Assembly: GCF_001668625.1 (NCBI RefSeq)
Contig: NZ_LZLJ01000016.1
Location: forward strand, 1 to 64,000
Reading direction: 5' to 3'
DNA from: Mycobacterium sp. 1274756.6
GTDB lineage: Bacteria > Actinomycetota > Actinomycetes > Mycobacteriales > Mycobacteriaceae
DNA: 64,000 nt
Shown: positions 52,713-62,448 of the stretch, piece by piece
Numbering within the stretch: position 1 is the first letter of the stretch
Layout: every line of letters starts with the position of its first letter
Position numbers and translations under genes: made by a program
The notes under the pieces: generated by a model
What the model was told of the DNA's origin: nothing
Seen by the model: the letters and a program-made list of their open reading frames with translations, nothing else
Database searches by the model: none

Positions 52713-52740
52713 GACACCCACCGCAACAGAAAGGACCGAC

Positions 52741-53271
52741 ATGGCCACCGTGCCCGACCCCTACGCCGCCCTGCCGCAGCTGCCGGGCTTCACCTTGACC
52801 TCCACCTCGATCACCGACGGCCAGCCGCTGCCCAAAGCCCAGGTCAGCGGCATCATGGGGGCCGGTGGTGAGGACCTGAGCCCGCAGCTGAGCTGGTCGG
52901 GGTTCCCCGAGGAGACCCGCAGCTTCGCGGTGACGGTCTATGACCCCGACGCCCCCACCGGCTCAGGGTTCTGGCACTGGGCGGTGGCTAACCTGCCGGC
53001 CACCACCACCGACCTGCCCGAGGGCGCCGGCGACGGCAGCCTGCTGCCCGGCGAGGCCCTGACACTGGCCAACGACGCCGGCATGCGCCGCTACGTGGGC
53101 GCCGCCCCGCCGGCCGGGCACGGACCGCACCGCTACTACGTCGCCGTGCACGCGGTGAAGGTGGAGAAGCTGGACCTGCCCGCCGAGGCCACCCCGGCCT
53201 ACCTGGGCTTCAACCTGTTCAGCAACGCCATCGCCCGCGCGGTCATCCACGCCACCTACGAACAGAGCTAA
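52741..53271 (+). CDS. PEBP/YbhB-family protein (TB18.6-like)
   Basis: Rv2140c-like, 176 residues, equal in length. Ligand-pocket motifs [14 protein letters not shown] (about 66-79) and [14 protein letters not shown] (about 120-133) define the phosphatidylethanolamine-binding fold. AAAGGA ribosome site. Binds small anionic ligands; its physiological role is unsettled. Its stop overlaps the convergent pyrD stop. Confidence 0.93.
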   Translation: MATVPDPYAALPQLPGFTLTSTSITDGQPLPKAQVSGIMGAGGEDLSPQLSWSGFPEETRSFAVTVYDPDAPTGSGFWHWAVANLPATTTDLPEGAGDGSLLPGEALTLANDAGMRRYVGAAPPAGHGPHRYYVAVHAVKVEKLDLPAEATPAYLGFNLFSNAIARAVIHATYEQS

Positions 53272-54341
53272 CCGGCGGCCGACCCGACCGCCTCGGCCAG
53301 CGACCGGTGGCCGCCCGCACGCAACCGGGCGGCCACCCCGTCGTGGATCCGCTTGGCCCACAGGCCGCCGCCGTAGACGAACCCGGTATACCCCTGCAGC
53401 AGCGACGCGCCGGCGGTGATCCGCTCCCAGGCGTCGTCGGGTGTCTCGATCCCGCCGACACTGACCAGCGCCAGCCGGTCACCGACCCGGGCGTAGAGCC
53501 GGCGCAGCACCGCCAGCGACCGGGCCGCCACCGGCGGGCCGGATACCCCGCCGGAACCGAGTTCGTCGACCCCGGTGCTGCGCAGACCGGCGCGGGACAC
53601 CGTCGTGTTGGTGGCCACGATGCCGGCCAGGCCCAACTCGACCGCCAGGTCGGCGACCGCGTCGACGTCGGCATCGGAGAGGTCCGGGGCGATCTTGACC
53701 AGCACCGGGGTGGCGGTCGGGGCGGCCTCTCCGAGCACCGCGGCCAGGATCGGGCGCAGCGACTCGACCGCCTGCAGGTCGCGCAGACCCGGGGTGTTCG
53801 GCGAGCTGACGTTGACCACCAGGTAGGCCGCCAGCGGGGCGAGCAGCGCGGCGCTGGCGCGGTAGTCCTCGACCGCCTCCTGCGGCGGGGTCGCCTTGGT
53901 CTTGCCGATGTTCACCCCGATCGGGACGTCGGGGTGCTGCTGGGCCAGCCGCGCGGCCAGCGCGGCGGCGCCGTGGTTGTTGAACCCCATCCGGTTGAGC
54001 AGGGCGCGGTCGGCGGGCAGCCGGAACAGCCGCGGCGCGGGGTTGCCCGGCTGCGCCTGCGCGGTCACCGTGCCCACCTCGGCGTGGCCGAAACCCATTG
54101 CGCCCCAAGTGTTCACACCGACACCGTCTTTGTCGAACCCGGCGGCCAAGCCCAGCGGGCCGGGAAACCGCACCCCGAACACGGTGCTGGCCAGCACCGG
54201 GTCGGCGGGCCCGAGCCGCCGGCGCAGGGCCCGACGCAGCGGCGGCGGCGCGGTCGCGCCCCGCAACCCGGCGAACACGACGGTGTGGATGCGTTCGGGC
54301 GGCACCGCGAACATCACCCGCCGCAACGCGCGGTAGGCCAT
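53268..54341 (-). CDS. pyrD: Dihydroorotate dehydrogenase (quinone), class 2
   Basis: PyrD, 357 residues as in M. tuberculosis. N-terminal membrane-associating helices (about 1-30) are followed by an FMN barrel: [27 protein letters not shown], catalytic Ser in [10 protein letters not shown] (about 177-186), [15 protein letters not shown] and the phosphate-binding GGI and GYTGFVYGG. Transfers electrons to menaquinone, step four of pyrimidine synthesis. ATGA overlap with the preceding small gene. Confidence 0.97.
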   Translation of the reverse strand: MAYRALRRVMFAVPPERIHTVVFAGLRGATAPPPLRRALRRRLGPADPVLASTVFGVRFPGPLGLAAGFDKDGVGVNTWGAMGFGHAEVGTVTAQAQPGNPAPRLFRLPADRALLNRMGFNNHGAAALAARLAQQHPDVPIGVNIGKTKATPPQEAVEDYRASAALLAPLAAYLVVNVSSPNTPGLRDLQAVESLRPILAAVLGEAAPTATPVLVKIAPDLSDADVDAVADLAVELGLAGIVATNTTVSRAGLRSTGVDELGSGGVSGPPVAARSLAVLRRLYARVGDRLALVSVGGIETPDDAWERITAGASLLQGYTGFVYGGGLWAKRIHDGVAARLRAGGHRSLAEAVGSAAG

Positions 54342-54586
54342 CAGTGCTCCGGCCGGTCGAGCAGCTGGGGGGTTTTACGGCGCCGCAGCAACACCCGCCT
54401 GCTGCCGTCGGTGTAGAGCCGCACCCGGGTCAACTCCCACCCCCGGTACTCCGCCTCGATCGACAACCGGATCGAGGCGGACAGCCGGGTCACGTCCGGC
54501 GGCAACCGCAGCGGCACCCACTCGTAGTCGTCGGAGAGGTCGACCTCCCAGCCGACGGGCAGCCGCGGCGCCCGCGCCGCGCTCAC
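54341..54586 (-). CDS. Small DUF5703-type protein
   Basis: 81 residues between lppL and pyrD with four-base overlaps on both sides, so it is part of a three-gene operon. A basic N-terminus and [18 protein letters not shown], then [21 protein letters not shown], fit the short actinobacterial DUF5703 family found beside pyrD. Function unknown; probably a small alpha-beta fold. Confidence 0.8.
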   Translation of the reverse strand: MSAARAPRLPVGWEVDLSDDYEWVPLRLPPDVTRLSASIRLSIEAEYRGWELTRVRLYTDGSRRVLLRRRKTPQLLDRPEH

Positions 54587-55626
54587 CGGCCGGCCCCGGC
54601 GTGTTCGATCACCTGGATGCCGGCGCCGGCGCCGGAGACCACATACAGCGTGTCGGCGGCGTCGTCGAAAGCCAGCGAGTCGGGTTGGCGCACGGTCGGA
54701 TAACGCACCTTCTCCACGGGGATACCGGTGTCCAGATCGTAGCCAACGACGGTGTTGGTCGCGGTCTGCGACACCCAGGCCAGTCGCGCGGAACCGGCCA
54801 GCCCGTAGGGGGAGTCGGGCACCGGGTAGGCCTGCCGCATGATCAGCGGGTCGGTGCCGAAGACCAGCAACTGCCCACCCCGGGTGTCGGCGGCCAGCAC
54901 CCGCCCGTGCGGGTCGGTGGCCAGCGTCGTGGTGCCCTGCCCGGCCCGCAACGCCTGCCGCATCGCCCCGTCGGGGCCGATCGCGGTCACCGAGGTCTGC
55001 CCGCGGTCGAGCACCACGGCGGTGTCGGCGCGGGCGACGATCGCGTCGACCCGGGCGAACGCGTCCTCCCGGTGGGCCACCGCGGTCGGCGAGGACAGGG
55101 TGAACACCACACCGTCGGCGCTGCCCAGCACCAGCGTGCCGTCACCGCGCACCGCCAGCGCGGTGAACTCGGTGTCGGCGGCGTCGTCCACCTCGACGCG
55201 GCTGGCATGCCCGGCGGCGAGATCCACGACGAAATAGCCGCCCCGGGTGGGCAGATAGGCGGTGCCGTGCCCGTCACCGGCCAGCGCGGCCACCGGGCCG
55301 GGCAGCGGGATGCTGCGCGGCGTGTCCGCCCCCGCGGCCAACACCGCCAGCGTGGCCGGATCCTGCGCGTCGGCGCCGGGCACCAGCGCCACCAGCCCGG
55401 CGTCGGCGTCGAACAGCGCCCCGGCGGGGCGCCCGGGCAGCGGGTGCACCACACCGGCGGGGCTGGTCGCGGCCGGCGGTGACTGCGCCGGGGTGGCCGG
55501 CGGGATGGTGCGCGGCGCCGGATCGAAGCGCTCGGAGGAGCAGCCCGCCGAGGCCGCCGCCAGGACCGTCGCGCACAGCAAACCGATCCAGGCGCGGCGA
55601 ACTGCGCGGCTACCGAGTTTCAGCAA
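54583..55626 (-). CDS. lppL: Lipoprotein LppL, beta-propeller-like
   Basis: About 347 residues from TTG 55626. Signal peptide with lipobox ASAGC (about residue 28), then a Pro/Ala linker and a repetitive beta-rich body (repeats with a pattern like LAGDGHGTAYLPT, LAVRGDGTLVLGS, LATDPHGRVLAA, LAFDDAADTLYV) that suggests a YncE/lactonase-like propeller. Longer in-frame starts (GTG 55764) lie upstream of the candidate promoter TACAAT and would break the signal peptide, so TTG is preferred. Heads the lppL-DUF5703-pyrD operon. Confidence 0.85.
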   Translation of the reverse strand: MLKLGSRAVRRAWIGLLCATVLAAASAGCSSERFDPAPRTIPPATPAQSPPAATSPAGVVHPLPGRPAGALFDADAGLVALVPGADAQDPATLAVLAAGADTPRSIPLPGPVAALAGDGHGTAYLPTRGGYFVVDLAAGHASRVEVDDAADTEFTALAVRGDGTLVLGSADGVVFTLSSPTAVAHREDAFARVDAIVARADTAVVLDRGQTSVTAIGPDGAMRQALRAGQGTTTLATDPHGRVLAADTRGGQLLVFGTDPLIMRQAYPVPDSPYGLAGSARLAWVSQTATNTVVGYDLDTGIPVEKVRYPTVRQPDSLAFDDAADTLYVVSGAGAGIQVIEHAGAGR

Positions 55627-55670
55627 CGGGTCACTCGCGGGGGAGTCGGGGCGGCGGGCATCGTCGACCG

Positions 55671-55676
55671 ATTGTA
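55671..55676 (-). promoter_or_regulatory. Candidate -10 for lppL
   Basis: TACAAT on the minus strand, near the consensus TATAAT; the predicted leader to TTG 55626 is about 40 bases. Confidence 0.45.
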
Positions 55677-55755
55677 GGGAACCGGCCCCCGCCGTGGCGA
55701 AACGCGCCGCGCGCCACCCCGGCCGGTCTGCCCCCCCGCAGCCCGGTACTGGGGG

Positions 55756-55761
55756 TATGGT
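55756..55761 (+). promoter_or_regulatory. Candidate -10, leaderless Rv2137c-like gene
   Basis: TATGGT ends exactly seven bases before ATG 55769; an earlier ATG (55757) lies within this box and so would be excluded. Confidence 0.45.
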
Positions 55762-55768
55762 CACGGCT

Positions 55769-56071
55769 ATGACCCTTGCCGCACCCCAGCCTCACACCGG
55801 CCAGGCGTTCAGCATCGAAGACATCTCCACCGGCATCTTCGGTAGCGGTTTCGGCGCGGTCGGTGACGGACGCAGCTTCGCCTTCCACGTCGACCACCAG
55901 TCCCTGCTCGTCGAGATCTACCGGCCCCGGCTGGCCGGGCCGGTCCCGCAAGCCGAGGACGTCGTCGCCACCGCGACGCGCAGCCTCGTCGGCATCGACG
56001 TGACCGACGAGCGCAGCCTGGCCGCCGCGGTGCGTGACGCGGTCGCCGCCGCGCAGCCCGTCACCCGCTAA
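55769..56071 (+). CDS. Conserved small protein, Rv2137c-like
   Basis: 100 residues. Contains GIFGSGFGAVGDGRSFAFHV and LLVEIYRPR; mixed alpha/beta, no membrane segment, no recognised domain. Placed between lppL (divergent) and uppP (collinear). Shorter than its M. tuberculosis counterpart (137). Function unknown. Confidence 0.75.
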   Translation: MTLAAPQPHTGQAFSIEDISTGIFGSGFGAVGDGRSFAFHVDHQSLLVEIYRPRLAGPVPQAEDVVATATRSLVGIDVTDERSLAAAVRDAVAAAQPVTR

Positions 56072-56094
56072 GCCCCACCCGCCGGGTCCACCGG

Positions 56095-56100
56095 TACGGT
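56095..56100 (+). promoter_or_regulatory. Candidate -10 for leaderless uppP
   Basis: TACGGT ends seven bases before GTG 56108; no Shine-Dalgarno sequence is present. Confidence 0.45.
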
Positions 56101-56107
56101 CATCGTC

Positions 56108-56953
56108 GTGTCTGTGCCCCTGGAGATGTCCTGGCTGCAGACCGTCGTACTCGCGGTGGTGCAGGGACTGACCGAATTCCTGCCGATCTCCTCCTCGGGG
56201 CACCTGGCGATCACCTCGCGGCTGTTCTTCGACGCCGACGCCGGCGCCTCGTTCACCGCCGTCACCCAGCTGGGCACCGAAGCGGCGGTGATCATCTACT
56301 TCGCCCGTGACATCGTGCGCATCGTGCGGGCCTGGTTCAACGGGCTGTTCGTGGCCGCTCACCGCGGCCCCGACTACCGTCTCGGCTGGTACGTCATCAT
56401 CGGCACGATCCCGATCTGCGTCGCCGGTCTGCTGTTCACCGACCTCATCCGCTCCGGGGTGCGCAGCCTGTGGGTGGTGGCCACCGCGCTGGTGGTGTTC
56501 TCCGCGGTGATCGCCGCCGCCGAGTACACCGGCCGCCAGACCCGCCACATCGACCAGTTGCGGCTCTCCGACGCCCTGATCGTGGGCGGCGCCCAGATGC
56601 TGGCGCTGGTGCCGGGTGTGTCCCGGTCGGGGGCGACGATCAGCGCCGGGCTGTTCCTGGGCCTCGACCGCGAACTGGCCGCCCGGTTCGGTTTCCTGCT
56701 GGCCATCCCCGCGGTGTTCGCCTCCGGGCTGTACTCCCTGCCCGACGCCTTCCACCCGGTCAGCGAGGGGATGAGCGCCACCGGCCCGCAACTGCTGGTC
56801 GCCACCGTGATCGCGTTCGTGGTGGGCTACGCCGCGGTGGCCTGGTTCCTGCGGTTCCTGGTCAACCACACCATGTACTGGTTCGTCGGCTACCGGGTGC
56901 TCGCCGGCGCGGCCGTGCTGGTGCTGCTGGGCACCGGGGTGCTGGCGACATGA
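56108..56953 (+). CDS. uppP: Undecaprenyl-diphosphatase (BacA/UppP)
   Basis: UppP, 281 residues (276 in M. tuberculosis). Recycles the polyprenyl carrier of lipid II and arabinogalactan synthesis. Motifs [15 protein letters not shown] (about 18-32) with catalytic Glu and Ser, and [10 protein letters not shown] (about 173-182) with catalytic Arg; about eight helices. Linked functionally to the dcw genes in this window. ATGA overlap with the next gene. Confidence 0.96.
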   Translation: MSVPLEMSWLQTVVLAVVQGLTEFLPISSSGHLAITSRLFFDADAGASFTAVTQLGTEAAVIIYFARDIVRIVRAWFNGLFVAAHRGPDYRLGWYVIIGTIPICVAGLLFTDLIRSGVRSLWVVATALVVFSAVIAAAEYTGRQTRHIDQLRLSDALIVGGAQMLALVPGVSRSGATISAGLFLGLDRELAARFGFLLAIPAVFASGLYSLPDAFHPVSEGMSATGPQLLVATVIAFVVGYAAVAWFLRFLVNHTMYWFVGYRVLAGAAVLVLLGTGVLAT

Positions 56954-57627
56954 CCGTCCTGCTGCTGCGCCACGGCCGCTCGACGGCCAACACCGCCGGG
57001 GTGCTGGCCGGCCGCTCCGCCGGCGTCGACCTCGACGACACCGGCCGGGCCCAGGCCGCCGGGCTGGCCGAACGGATCGGCGCGCTGCCGATCAAGACGC
57101 TGGTGTGCTCGCCGCTGCTGCGCTGCGAGCGCACCATCGCCCCGCTGGCCGCGGCGCTGGACCTGACCCCGGTCGTCGACGACCGGCTCAGCGAGGTCGA
57201 CTACGGCGCCTGGACCGGCCGCAAGCTCGCCGACCTGGTCAGCGAAGAGCTGTGGTCGGTGGTGCAGGCCCAGCCCAGCGCCGCGGTCTTCCCCGACGGC
57301 GAAGGCCTCGCCCAGGTGCAGGCGCGGGCCGTCGCCGCGGTCCGCGACCACGACCGGCGGCTGGCCGAGGAGCACGGCGCCGACGTGCTCTGGCTGGCCT
57401 GCACCCACGGTGACGTGATCAAATCCGTCGTCGCCGACGCCCTCGGCACCCACTTCGACAGCTTCCAGCGCATCAACGTCGACCCGGCGTCGCTGAGCGT
57501 GATCCGCTACACCCGGCTGCGGCCGCTGGTGCTGCACGTCAACCACACCGGCGCCGGGTTGGCCGCCGCGCTCAGCGCCCCGGCCGACCCGACCGGCGAC
57601 GCCCCGGTCGGCGGGTCGCCCGGCTGA
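56950..57627 (+). CDS. Histidine phosphatase (phosphoglycerate-mutase family)
   Basis: Rv2135c-like, 225 residues. RHG motif LLRHGRST (about 5-12) with the phosphohistidine, second His in CTHGDVIK (about 155), Glu in LSEVDYGAW (about 80). M. tuberculosis Rv2135c is reported as an acid phosphatase rather than a mutase. Coupled to uppP. Confidence 0.9.
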   Translation: MTVLLLRHGRSTANTAGVLAGRSAGVDLDDTGRAQAAGLAERIGALPIKTLVCSPLLRCERTIAPLAAALDLTPVVDDRLSEVDYGAWTGRKLADLVSEELWSVVQAQPSAAVFPDGEGLAQVQARAVAAVRDHDRRLAEEHGADVLWLACTHGDVIKSVVADALGTHFDSFQRINVDPASLSVIRYTRLRPLVLHVNHTGAGLAAALSAPADPTGDAPVGGSPG

Positions 57628-57649
57628 ACACCGGTATTTTGGAGTTGCC

Positions 57650-58231
57650 ATGTCCCGCGCCATCCACGTCTTCCGCAGCCCCGACCGGTTCATCGCCGGC
57701 ACCGTGGGACAGCCCGGCAACCGCACCTTCTACCTCCAGGCGGTGCACGACACCCGGGTGGTCTCGGTGATGGTGGAAAAACAGCAGGTCGCGGTGCTCG
57801 CCGAGCGGATCGACGCACTGCTGGTGGAGGTCAACCGCCGGTTCGGCACCCCGATCCCCCCGGAGCCGGACACCGTCGAGGACCTCGACCCGCTGGTCAC
57901 CCCCGTCGACGCCGAATTCCGGGTCGGCACCATGGGGCTGGGCTGGGACTCCGAAGCCCTGACCGTGGTGGTGGAACTGCTCGCGGTCACCGACACCGAG
58001 TTCGACGCCTCGGTGGTGCTCGACGACACCGAGGAGGGCCCCGACGCGGTGCGGGTGTTCCTCACCCCCGACGCCGCCCGCCAGTTCGCCAGCCGCTCCA
58101 ACCGGGTGATCGCCGCGGGACGCCCGCCGTGCCCGATCTGCACCGAACCGCTGGACGCCGAAGGCCACATCTGTGTCCGCAGCAACGGCTACCGGCGCGG
58201 CGCGTGGGCCGATGATGACCCCGGCGCCTGA
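57650..58231 (+). CDS. DUF3090 family protein, Rv2134c-like
   Basis: 193 residues (195 in M. tuberculosis). Opens SRAIHVFRSPDRFIAGTVGQ in part; ends with a CPICTEPLDAEGHICVRSNGY zinc-ribbon-like Cys pattern (C-x2-C...C, about 160-180). GGAG precedes ATG. Always paired with the following kinase-like gene in actinobacteria. Function unknown. Confidence 0.9.
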   Translation: MSRAIHVFRSPDRFIAGTVGQPGNRTFYLQAVHDTRVVSVMVEKQQVAVLAERIDALLVEVNRRFGTPIPPEPDTVEDLDPLVTPVDAEFRVGTMGLGWDSEALTVVVELLAVTDTEFDASVVLDDTEEGPDAVRVFLTPDAARQFASRSNRVIAAGRPPCPICTEPLDAEGHICVRSNGYRRGAWADDDPGA

Positions 58232-59021
58232 CCCCCACGAGCTGCTGCGGAGCGGCGAGCTGACCGTGCTGGGCCGGATCCGCTCGGCGAGCAACGCCAC
58301 CTTCCTGTGCCAGGCGAGCATCGGCGGGCACGCGATGCACTGCGTGTACAAGCCGGTGGCCGGGGAGCAGCCACTGTGGGACTTCCCCGACGGGACCCTG
58401 GCCGGCCGCGAACTCGGCGCCTACCTCGTCTCCCGCCGATTGGGCTGGAACCTGGTGCCCGACACGGTGATCCGCGACGGCCCGGCCGGGGAGGGCATGG
58501 TGCAGCGGTGGATCGACGCGCCCGAGGAGACCGGCGCCCCGGCCCGCGACCTGGTCGACGTGGTGCCCGCCGCCACCGTCCCCGACGGCTACCTGCCGGT
58601 GCTGCAGGCCCGCGACTACACCGGGGCGCGGGTCATCCTGGTCCACGCCGATCACCCCCGGCTGTTCCAGATGGCGGTCTTCGACGTGCTGGTCAACAAC
58701 GCCGACCGCAAGGGCGGGCACGTCCTGTGCGGCGCCGACGGCGCCGTCTACGGGGTGGACCACGGCCTCACCCTGCACACCGAGGACAAGTTGCGCACCG
58801 TGTTGTGGGGCTGGGCCGGCAAACCCGTCGACGACACCGTCCTGACCGACATCGCCGCCCTGACCGAGGCGCTGGACGGGCCGCTGGCCGCCGAGCTGGC
58901 CGGCCACATCACCGGCGCGGAGATCGCCGCGCTGCGCCGCCGCGCCGAAGACCTGCTCGCCGAGCCGGTGATGCCCGACCCCGACGACCGGTTCCATCCC
59001 ATCCCCTGGCCGGCGTTCTGA
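58212..59021 (+). CDS. SCO1664-family (PI3/4-kinase-like fold) protein, Rv2133c-like
   Basis: About 269 residues, overlapping the DUF3090 stop by 20 bases. GRIRSASNATFLC near the N-terminus, CVYKPVAGEQPLWDFPDGTL with a probable ATP-binding Lys, VLVNNADRKGGH (about 160-171) and YGVDHGLTLH (about 178) match the lipid-kinase-like catalytic D-x-N/D-H pattern. Substrate unknown; operon with DUF3090 suggests one complex. Two adjacent ATGs possible. Confidence 0.88.
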   Translation: MMTPAPDPHELLRSGELTVLGRIRSASNATFLCQASIGGHAMHCVYKPVAGEQPLWDFPDGTLAGRELGAYLVSRRLGWNLVPDTVIRDGPAGEGMVQRWIDAPEETGAPARDLVDVVPAATVPDGYLPVLQARDYTGARVILVHADHPRLFQMAVFDVLVNNADRKGGHVLCGADGAVYGVDHGLTLHTEDKLRTVLWGWAGKPVDDTVLTDIAALTEALDGPLAAELAGHITGAEIAALRRRAEDLLAEPVMPDPDDRFHPIPWPAF

Positions 59022-59072
59022 TCCCGCCGGTGAGCCGCCGACCCCACCGGCCGCCGCGTTCCGCGCACCGCC

Positions 59073-59078
59073 GATACT
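59073..59078 (+). promoter_or_regulatory. Candidate -10 for leaderless cysQ
   Basis: GATACT ends six bases before GTG 59085; it keeps the A2/T6 positions of the mycobacterial -10. Confidence 0.35.
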
Positions 59079-59084
59079 GGGCCG

Positions 59085-59864
59085 GTGAACTCAGCCGCGG
59101 ATGACCGGACCGATGCGGCGCTGGCCGCCGACGTGGCCGAGGAGGCCGGGCGGCTGTTGCTGGCCGTGCGCGACGAGGTCGGCTTCGACCACCCGTGGGG
59201 GCTCGGCGACGCCGGCGACGCCCGCGCCAACGCCCTCATCCTCGACCGGTTGCGCGCCGCGCGGCCCGGCGACGCGGTGCTCAGCGAGGAATCCCCGGAC
59301 AGCGCGCGCCGGCTGCACACCGAGCGGGTCTGGATCGTCGACCCGCTCGACGGCACCCGCGAGTTCTCCACCCCGGGCCGCCCGGACTGGGCGGTGCACA
59401 TCGCGCTGTGGCGCCGCGACGCCGGCCCGCAGGGCGCCATCACCGACGCCGCCGTCGCCCTGCCGGCGATGGGCGAGGTGCACCGCAGCGACACCGCGGC
59501 CGCGACGCCCGGCCCCGGCGCCCAGCCGGTGCGGGTGGCGGTCAGCGCCAGCCGCCCGCCGGCGATCCTGCGGTTCATCCACCAGTCGGTGCCGCTGGAG
59601 CTGGTCCCGATCGGCTCGGCCGGGGCCAAGGCGATGGCGGTGCTGCGCGGCGACGTCGACGCCTACCTGCACGCCGGCGGCCAGTGGGAATGGGATTCGG
59701 CCGCCCCGGCCGGTGTGGCGCTGGCGGCGGGGCTGCACGCCTCCCGCCTCGACGGCTCCCCGCTGCTCTACAACCGCCCCGACCCCTACCTGCCGGATCT
59801 GTTGATCTGCCGCCCCGACGTGGCCGAGCCGCTGCTGGCGGCGATCGGTCGGGCGGTTCGCTGA
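59085..59864 (+). CDS. cysQ: 3'-phosphoadenosine-5'-phosphate phosphatase CysQ
   Basis: CysQ, 259 residues (267 in M. tuberculosis). Li+-sensitive phosphatase fold: EESPDS (about 66), [11 protein letters not shown] (about 84-94) with metal Asp residues and [14 protein letters not shown] (about 203-216). Hydrolyses PAP from sulfate assimilation; the M. tuberculosis enzyme also acts on inositol-1-phosphate and fructose-1,6-bisphosphate. Next to mshC and close to metH, giving a sulfur-metabolism cluster. Confidence 0.94.
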   Translation: MNSAADDRTDAALAADVAEEAGRLLLAVRDEVGFDHPWGLGDAGDARANALILDRLRAARPGDAVLSEESPDSARRLHTERVWIVDPLDGTREFSTPGRPDWAVHIALWRRDAGPQGAITDAAVALPAMGEVHRSDTAAATPGPGAQPVRVAVSASRPPAILRFIHQSVPLELVPIGSAGAKAMAVLRGDVDAYLHAGGQWEWDSAAPAGVALAAGLHASRLDGSPLLYNRPDPYLPDLLICRPDVAEPLLAAIGRAVR

Positions 59865-59882
59865 GCCGATGAGCACGGGCCT

Positions 59883-59888
59883 TAGAGT
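59883..59888 (+). promoter_or_regulatory. Candidate -10 for leaderless mshC
   Basis: TAGAGT ends exactly seven bases before ATG 59896, the start that matches known MshC proteins. An earlier in-frame ATG (59869) lies upstream of it. Confidence 0.5.
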
Positions 59889-59895
59889 CGACGGT

Positions 59896-61164
59896 ATGCA
59901 GTCGTGGTCGGCGGTCCCGGTTCCGGTGGTGCCCGGACACGGTCCGCAGCTGCGGCTCTACGACACCGCCGACCGGCGGGTGCGCCCGGTGAGCCCCGGG
60001 TCGACCGCCACCATGTACGTCTGCGGGATCACCCCCTATGACGCCACCCACCTCGGGCATGCCGCCACCTACCTCGCCTTCGACCTCATCCACCGGATCT
60101 GGCTGGACGCCGGGCTGGCGGTGCGCTACGTGCAGAACGTCACCGACATCGACGATCCGCTGTTCGAGCGGGCCAACCGCGACGGCATCGACTGGCGCGT
60201 GCTGGGCGAGCGCGAGGTCGCGCTGTTCACCGCCGACATGGCGGCGCTGCGGGTGCTGCCGCCGCACGACTACGTCGGCGCCACCGAGGCCATCGCCGAG
60301 GTCATCGAGATCATCGAGAAGCTGCTCGCCGCCGGCGCCGCCTACGTCATCGACGACCCGGCCCACCCCGACGTCTACTTCCGCGCCGACGCCACCGCGC
60401 AGTTCGGCTACGAATCCAACTACGACCTCGACACCATGCTGGCGTTCTTCGCCGAACGCGGCGGCGACCCGGACCGGCCCGGCAAGATCGACCGGCTCGA
60501 CGCGCTGCTGTGGTCGGCCGAGCGGCCCGGCGAACCCAGTTGGCCCTCGCCGTTCGGTCCCGGCCGGCCCGGCTGGCACGTGGAGTGCTCGGCGATCGCC
60601 CTGGACCGGATCGGGCCCGGCCTGGACATCCAGGGCGGCGGCAGCGACCTGATCTTCCCGCACCACGAGTATTCCGCCGCACACGCCGAATCGGCGACCG
60701 GGGAGCGCCGCTTCGCCCGCCACTACGTGCACGCCGGGATGATCGGCTGGGACGGCCACAAGATGTCCAAGAGCCGCGGCAACCTGGTGCTGGTCTCGCG
60801 GCTGCTGGCCGACGGCGTCGACCCCTCGGCGATCCGGCTGGGCCTGCTGGCCGGCCACTACCGCGCCGACCGGTTCTGGGACGACACCGTGCTCACCGCC
60901 GCCACCGCCCGGCTGGACCGTTGGCGCGCGGCGGCGGCCCTGCCGGCCGGACCCGACGCCGCCGACGTGATCGCCCGGCTGCGCCGCTACCTCGCCGATG
61001 ACCTGGACACCCCCAAGGCGCTGGCCGCCCTCGACGGCTGGGTCACCGACGCCCTGGAGTACGGCGGCCACGACCCGGCCGCGCCCGGCGCGGTGGCCGC
61101 GGCGGTGGACGCGCTGCTCGGCGTGGTGCTCGACCCGGCTGACAGCGCCGCCGGCGGCCGGTAG
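59896..61164 (+). CDS. mshC: L-cysteine:GlcN-Ins ligase (mycothiol synthesis)
   Basis: MshC, 422 residues (414 in M. tuberculosis), joins cysteine to 1D-myo-inosityl glucosamine. Class I tRNA-synthetase fold: HLGH (the HIGH motif, in [10 protein letters not shown], about 55) and HKMSKSRG (KMSKS, about 291). Zinc-binding Cys/His occur in [19 protein letters not shown] and FPHHEYS. Starts at MQSW as in the family. Confidence 0.96.
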   Translation: MQSWSAVPVPVVPGHGPQLRLYDTADRRVRPVSPGSTATMYVCGITPYDATHLGHAATYLAFDLIHRIWLDAGLAVRYVQNVTDIDDPLFERANRDGIDWRVLGEREVALFTADMAALRVLPPHDYVGATEAIAEVIEIIEKLLAAGAAYVIDDPAHPDVYFRADATAQFGYESNYDLDTMLAFFAERGGDPDRPGKIDRLDALLWSAERPGEPSWPSPFGPGRPGWHVECSAIALDRIGPGLDIQGGGSDLIFPHHEYSAAHAESATGERRFARHYVHAGMIGWDGHKMSKSRGNLVLVSRLLADGVDPSAIRLGLLAGHYRADRFWDDTVLTAATARLDRWRAAAALPAGPDAADVIARLRRYLADDLDTPKALAALDGWVTDALEYGGHDPAAPGAVAAAVDALLGVVLDPADSAAGGR

Positions 61165-61167
61165 CTT
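61162..61167 (+). promoter_or_regulatory. Candidate -10, leaderless SDR gene
   Basis: TAGCTT, whose first three bases are the mshC stop codon, ends seven bases before ATG 61175. Confidence 0.45.
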
Positions 61168-61174
61168 GGCCGGC

Positions 61175-62068
61175 ATGGGCGGCGGGCGCAGCGGATCGGT
61201 GCACGGCAAAACGGTGCTGATCACCGGCGCCGCCGACGGCATCGGCGCCGAACTGGCGCGCCGGCTGCACGCCCGCGGCGCCCAGCTGGTGCTCGTCGAC
61301 CTCGACGACACCAAACTGACTGCGCTGGCGGGAGCCCTGACCGGCGAGCGGGTGCTCACCGCCGCCGCCGACGTGCGGGATCTGGCCGCTCTGCAGGCCG
61401 CGGCGGCTGCCGCGGCGGAGCGGTTCGGCGGACTCGACGTGGTGGTGGCCAACGCGGGGATCATCGGCTACGGCTCGGTGAGCCAGATCGATCCGGTCGC
61501 CTTCCAGCGGATTCTCGACGTCAATGTGGTGGGCGTGTTCAACACCGTGCGGGCGACGCTGCCCGCCGTTCTCGAGCGGCGCGGCTACCTGCTGCTGGTG
61601 TCCTCGCTGGCGGCCTATGCGGCCGCGCCCGGGCTGGCCGCCTACGCGGCCTCGAAGGCCGCGGTGGAGCAGCTGGCCAACGCGTTGCGCCTGGAGGTCG
61701 CCCACCGCGGCGTCGCGGTCGGTTCGGCGCACATGTCCTGGATCGACACCGCGATGGTGCGCGACTCCAAGACCGACCTGTCGACCTTCACCGAGATGGT
61801 GGCCCGGCTGCCCGCCCCGCTGAACCGCACCACCTCGGTCGCGGACTGCGCCGCCGCGTTCGTCGACGGCATCGAGCGGCGCCGCCGGCGGGTCAACAGC
61901 CCCCGCTGGGTGGGTGCGATGCGCTGGCTGCGCCCGGTGCTGTCCACCCGGGCCGGGGAACAGCCGGTGCGCCGCTTCGTCGCCGACCTGCTGCCCCGGA
62001 TGGACGCCCAGGTCGCCGCGCTGGGCCGCTCCACCAGCGCCCACACCGAAGGTTTGGAGCGGCGGTAA
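61175..62068 (+). CDS. Short-chain dehydrogenase/reductase, Rv2129c-like
   Basis: 297 residues. NAD(P) motif TGAADGIGAEL (about 17-27), NAG in VANAGIIG (about 91), catalytic YAASK with upstream Ser (VSSLAAYAAAPGLAAYAASKAA region, about 139-160, in part). An extended C-terminal segment of about 60 basic residues is typical of the SDR subfamily that acts on lipids. Substrate unknown. Confidence 0.92.
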   Translation: MGGGRSGSVHGKTVLITGAADGIGAELARRLHARGAQLVLVDLDDTKLTALAGALTGERVLTAAADVRDLAALQAAAAAAAERFGGLDVVVANAGIIGYGSVSQIDPVAFQRILDVNVVGVFNTVRATLPAVLERRGYLLLVSSLAAYAAAPGLAAYAASKAAVEQLANALRLEVAHRGVAVGSAHMSWIDTAMVRDSKTDLSTFTEMVARLPAPLNRTTSVADCAAAFVDGIERRRRRVNSPRWVGAMRWLRPVLSTRAGEQPVRRFVADLLPRMDAQVAALGRSTSAHTEGLERR

Positions 62069-62161
62069 CGGAAGCTTGCGGCCGCGCGGGGGGTTGCACC
62101 GACCGGACCGGTCACCGCACCGGATAGCCACAGCGACGACGACACCGAGGAGGGCCGGGGG

Positions 62162-62380
62162 ATGAGTGCACCGCAGGAGCCGCTGATCTGCTCGGCGAAG
62201 GGCTGCGAGCAGACCGCGGCCTACCAGGTGGTCTGGAACAACCCCAAGATTCACACCACGGATCGGCGCAAGATCTGGCTGGCCTGCCCGGAGCACCGCC
62301 AGTACCTCTCCGAATACCTGGGCCGGCGGGACTTCCTGCGCGAGGTGGTGCCGGTGGACGAGCAGCCCGGCCGGCCGTAG
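62162..62380 (+). CDS. Small zinc-ribbon-like protein, Rv2128-like
   Basis: 72 residues. CSAKGC (about 10-15) and ACPEHRQYLSEYL (about 41-53) give a C-x4-C...C-x2-H pattern that could bind zinc. WNNPKIHTTDRRKIW forms the middle. GAGGAGGG precedes ATG 62162. The family is widespread in actinobacteria; function unknown. ansP1, which follows in M. tuberculosis, is absent here. Confidence 0.85.
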   Translation: MSAPQEPLICSAKGCEQTAAYQVVWNNPKIHTTDRRKIWLACPEHRQYLSEYLGRRDFLREVVPVDEQPGRP

Positions 62381-62448
62381 CCGAACCCTCGGCTCAGCCC
62401 CGCTAGCTCAAGGTTCGTGCAGCCGGTCAGCGGGCGGGTGCGGAGGCC

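Noticed and set aside
62382..62416. CGAACC/GGTTCG inverted repeat between the Rv2128-like and PAC2 genes
   Set aside because: Only six paired bases around a 23-base loop; too weak to call a terminator.
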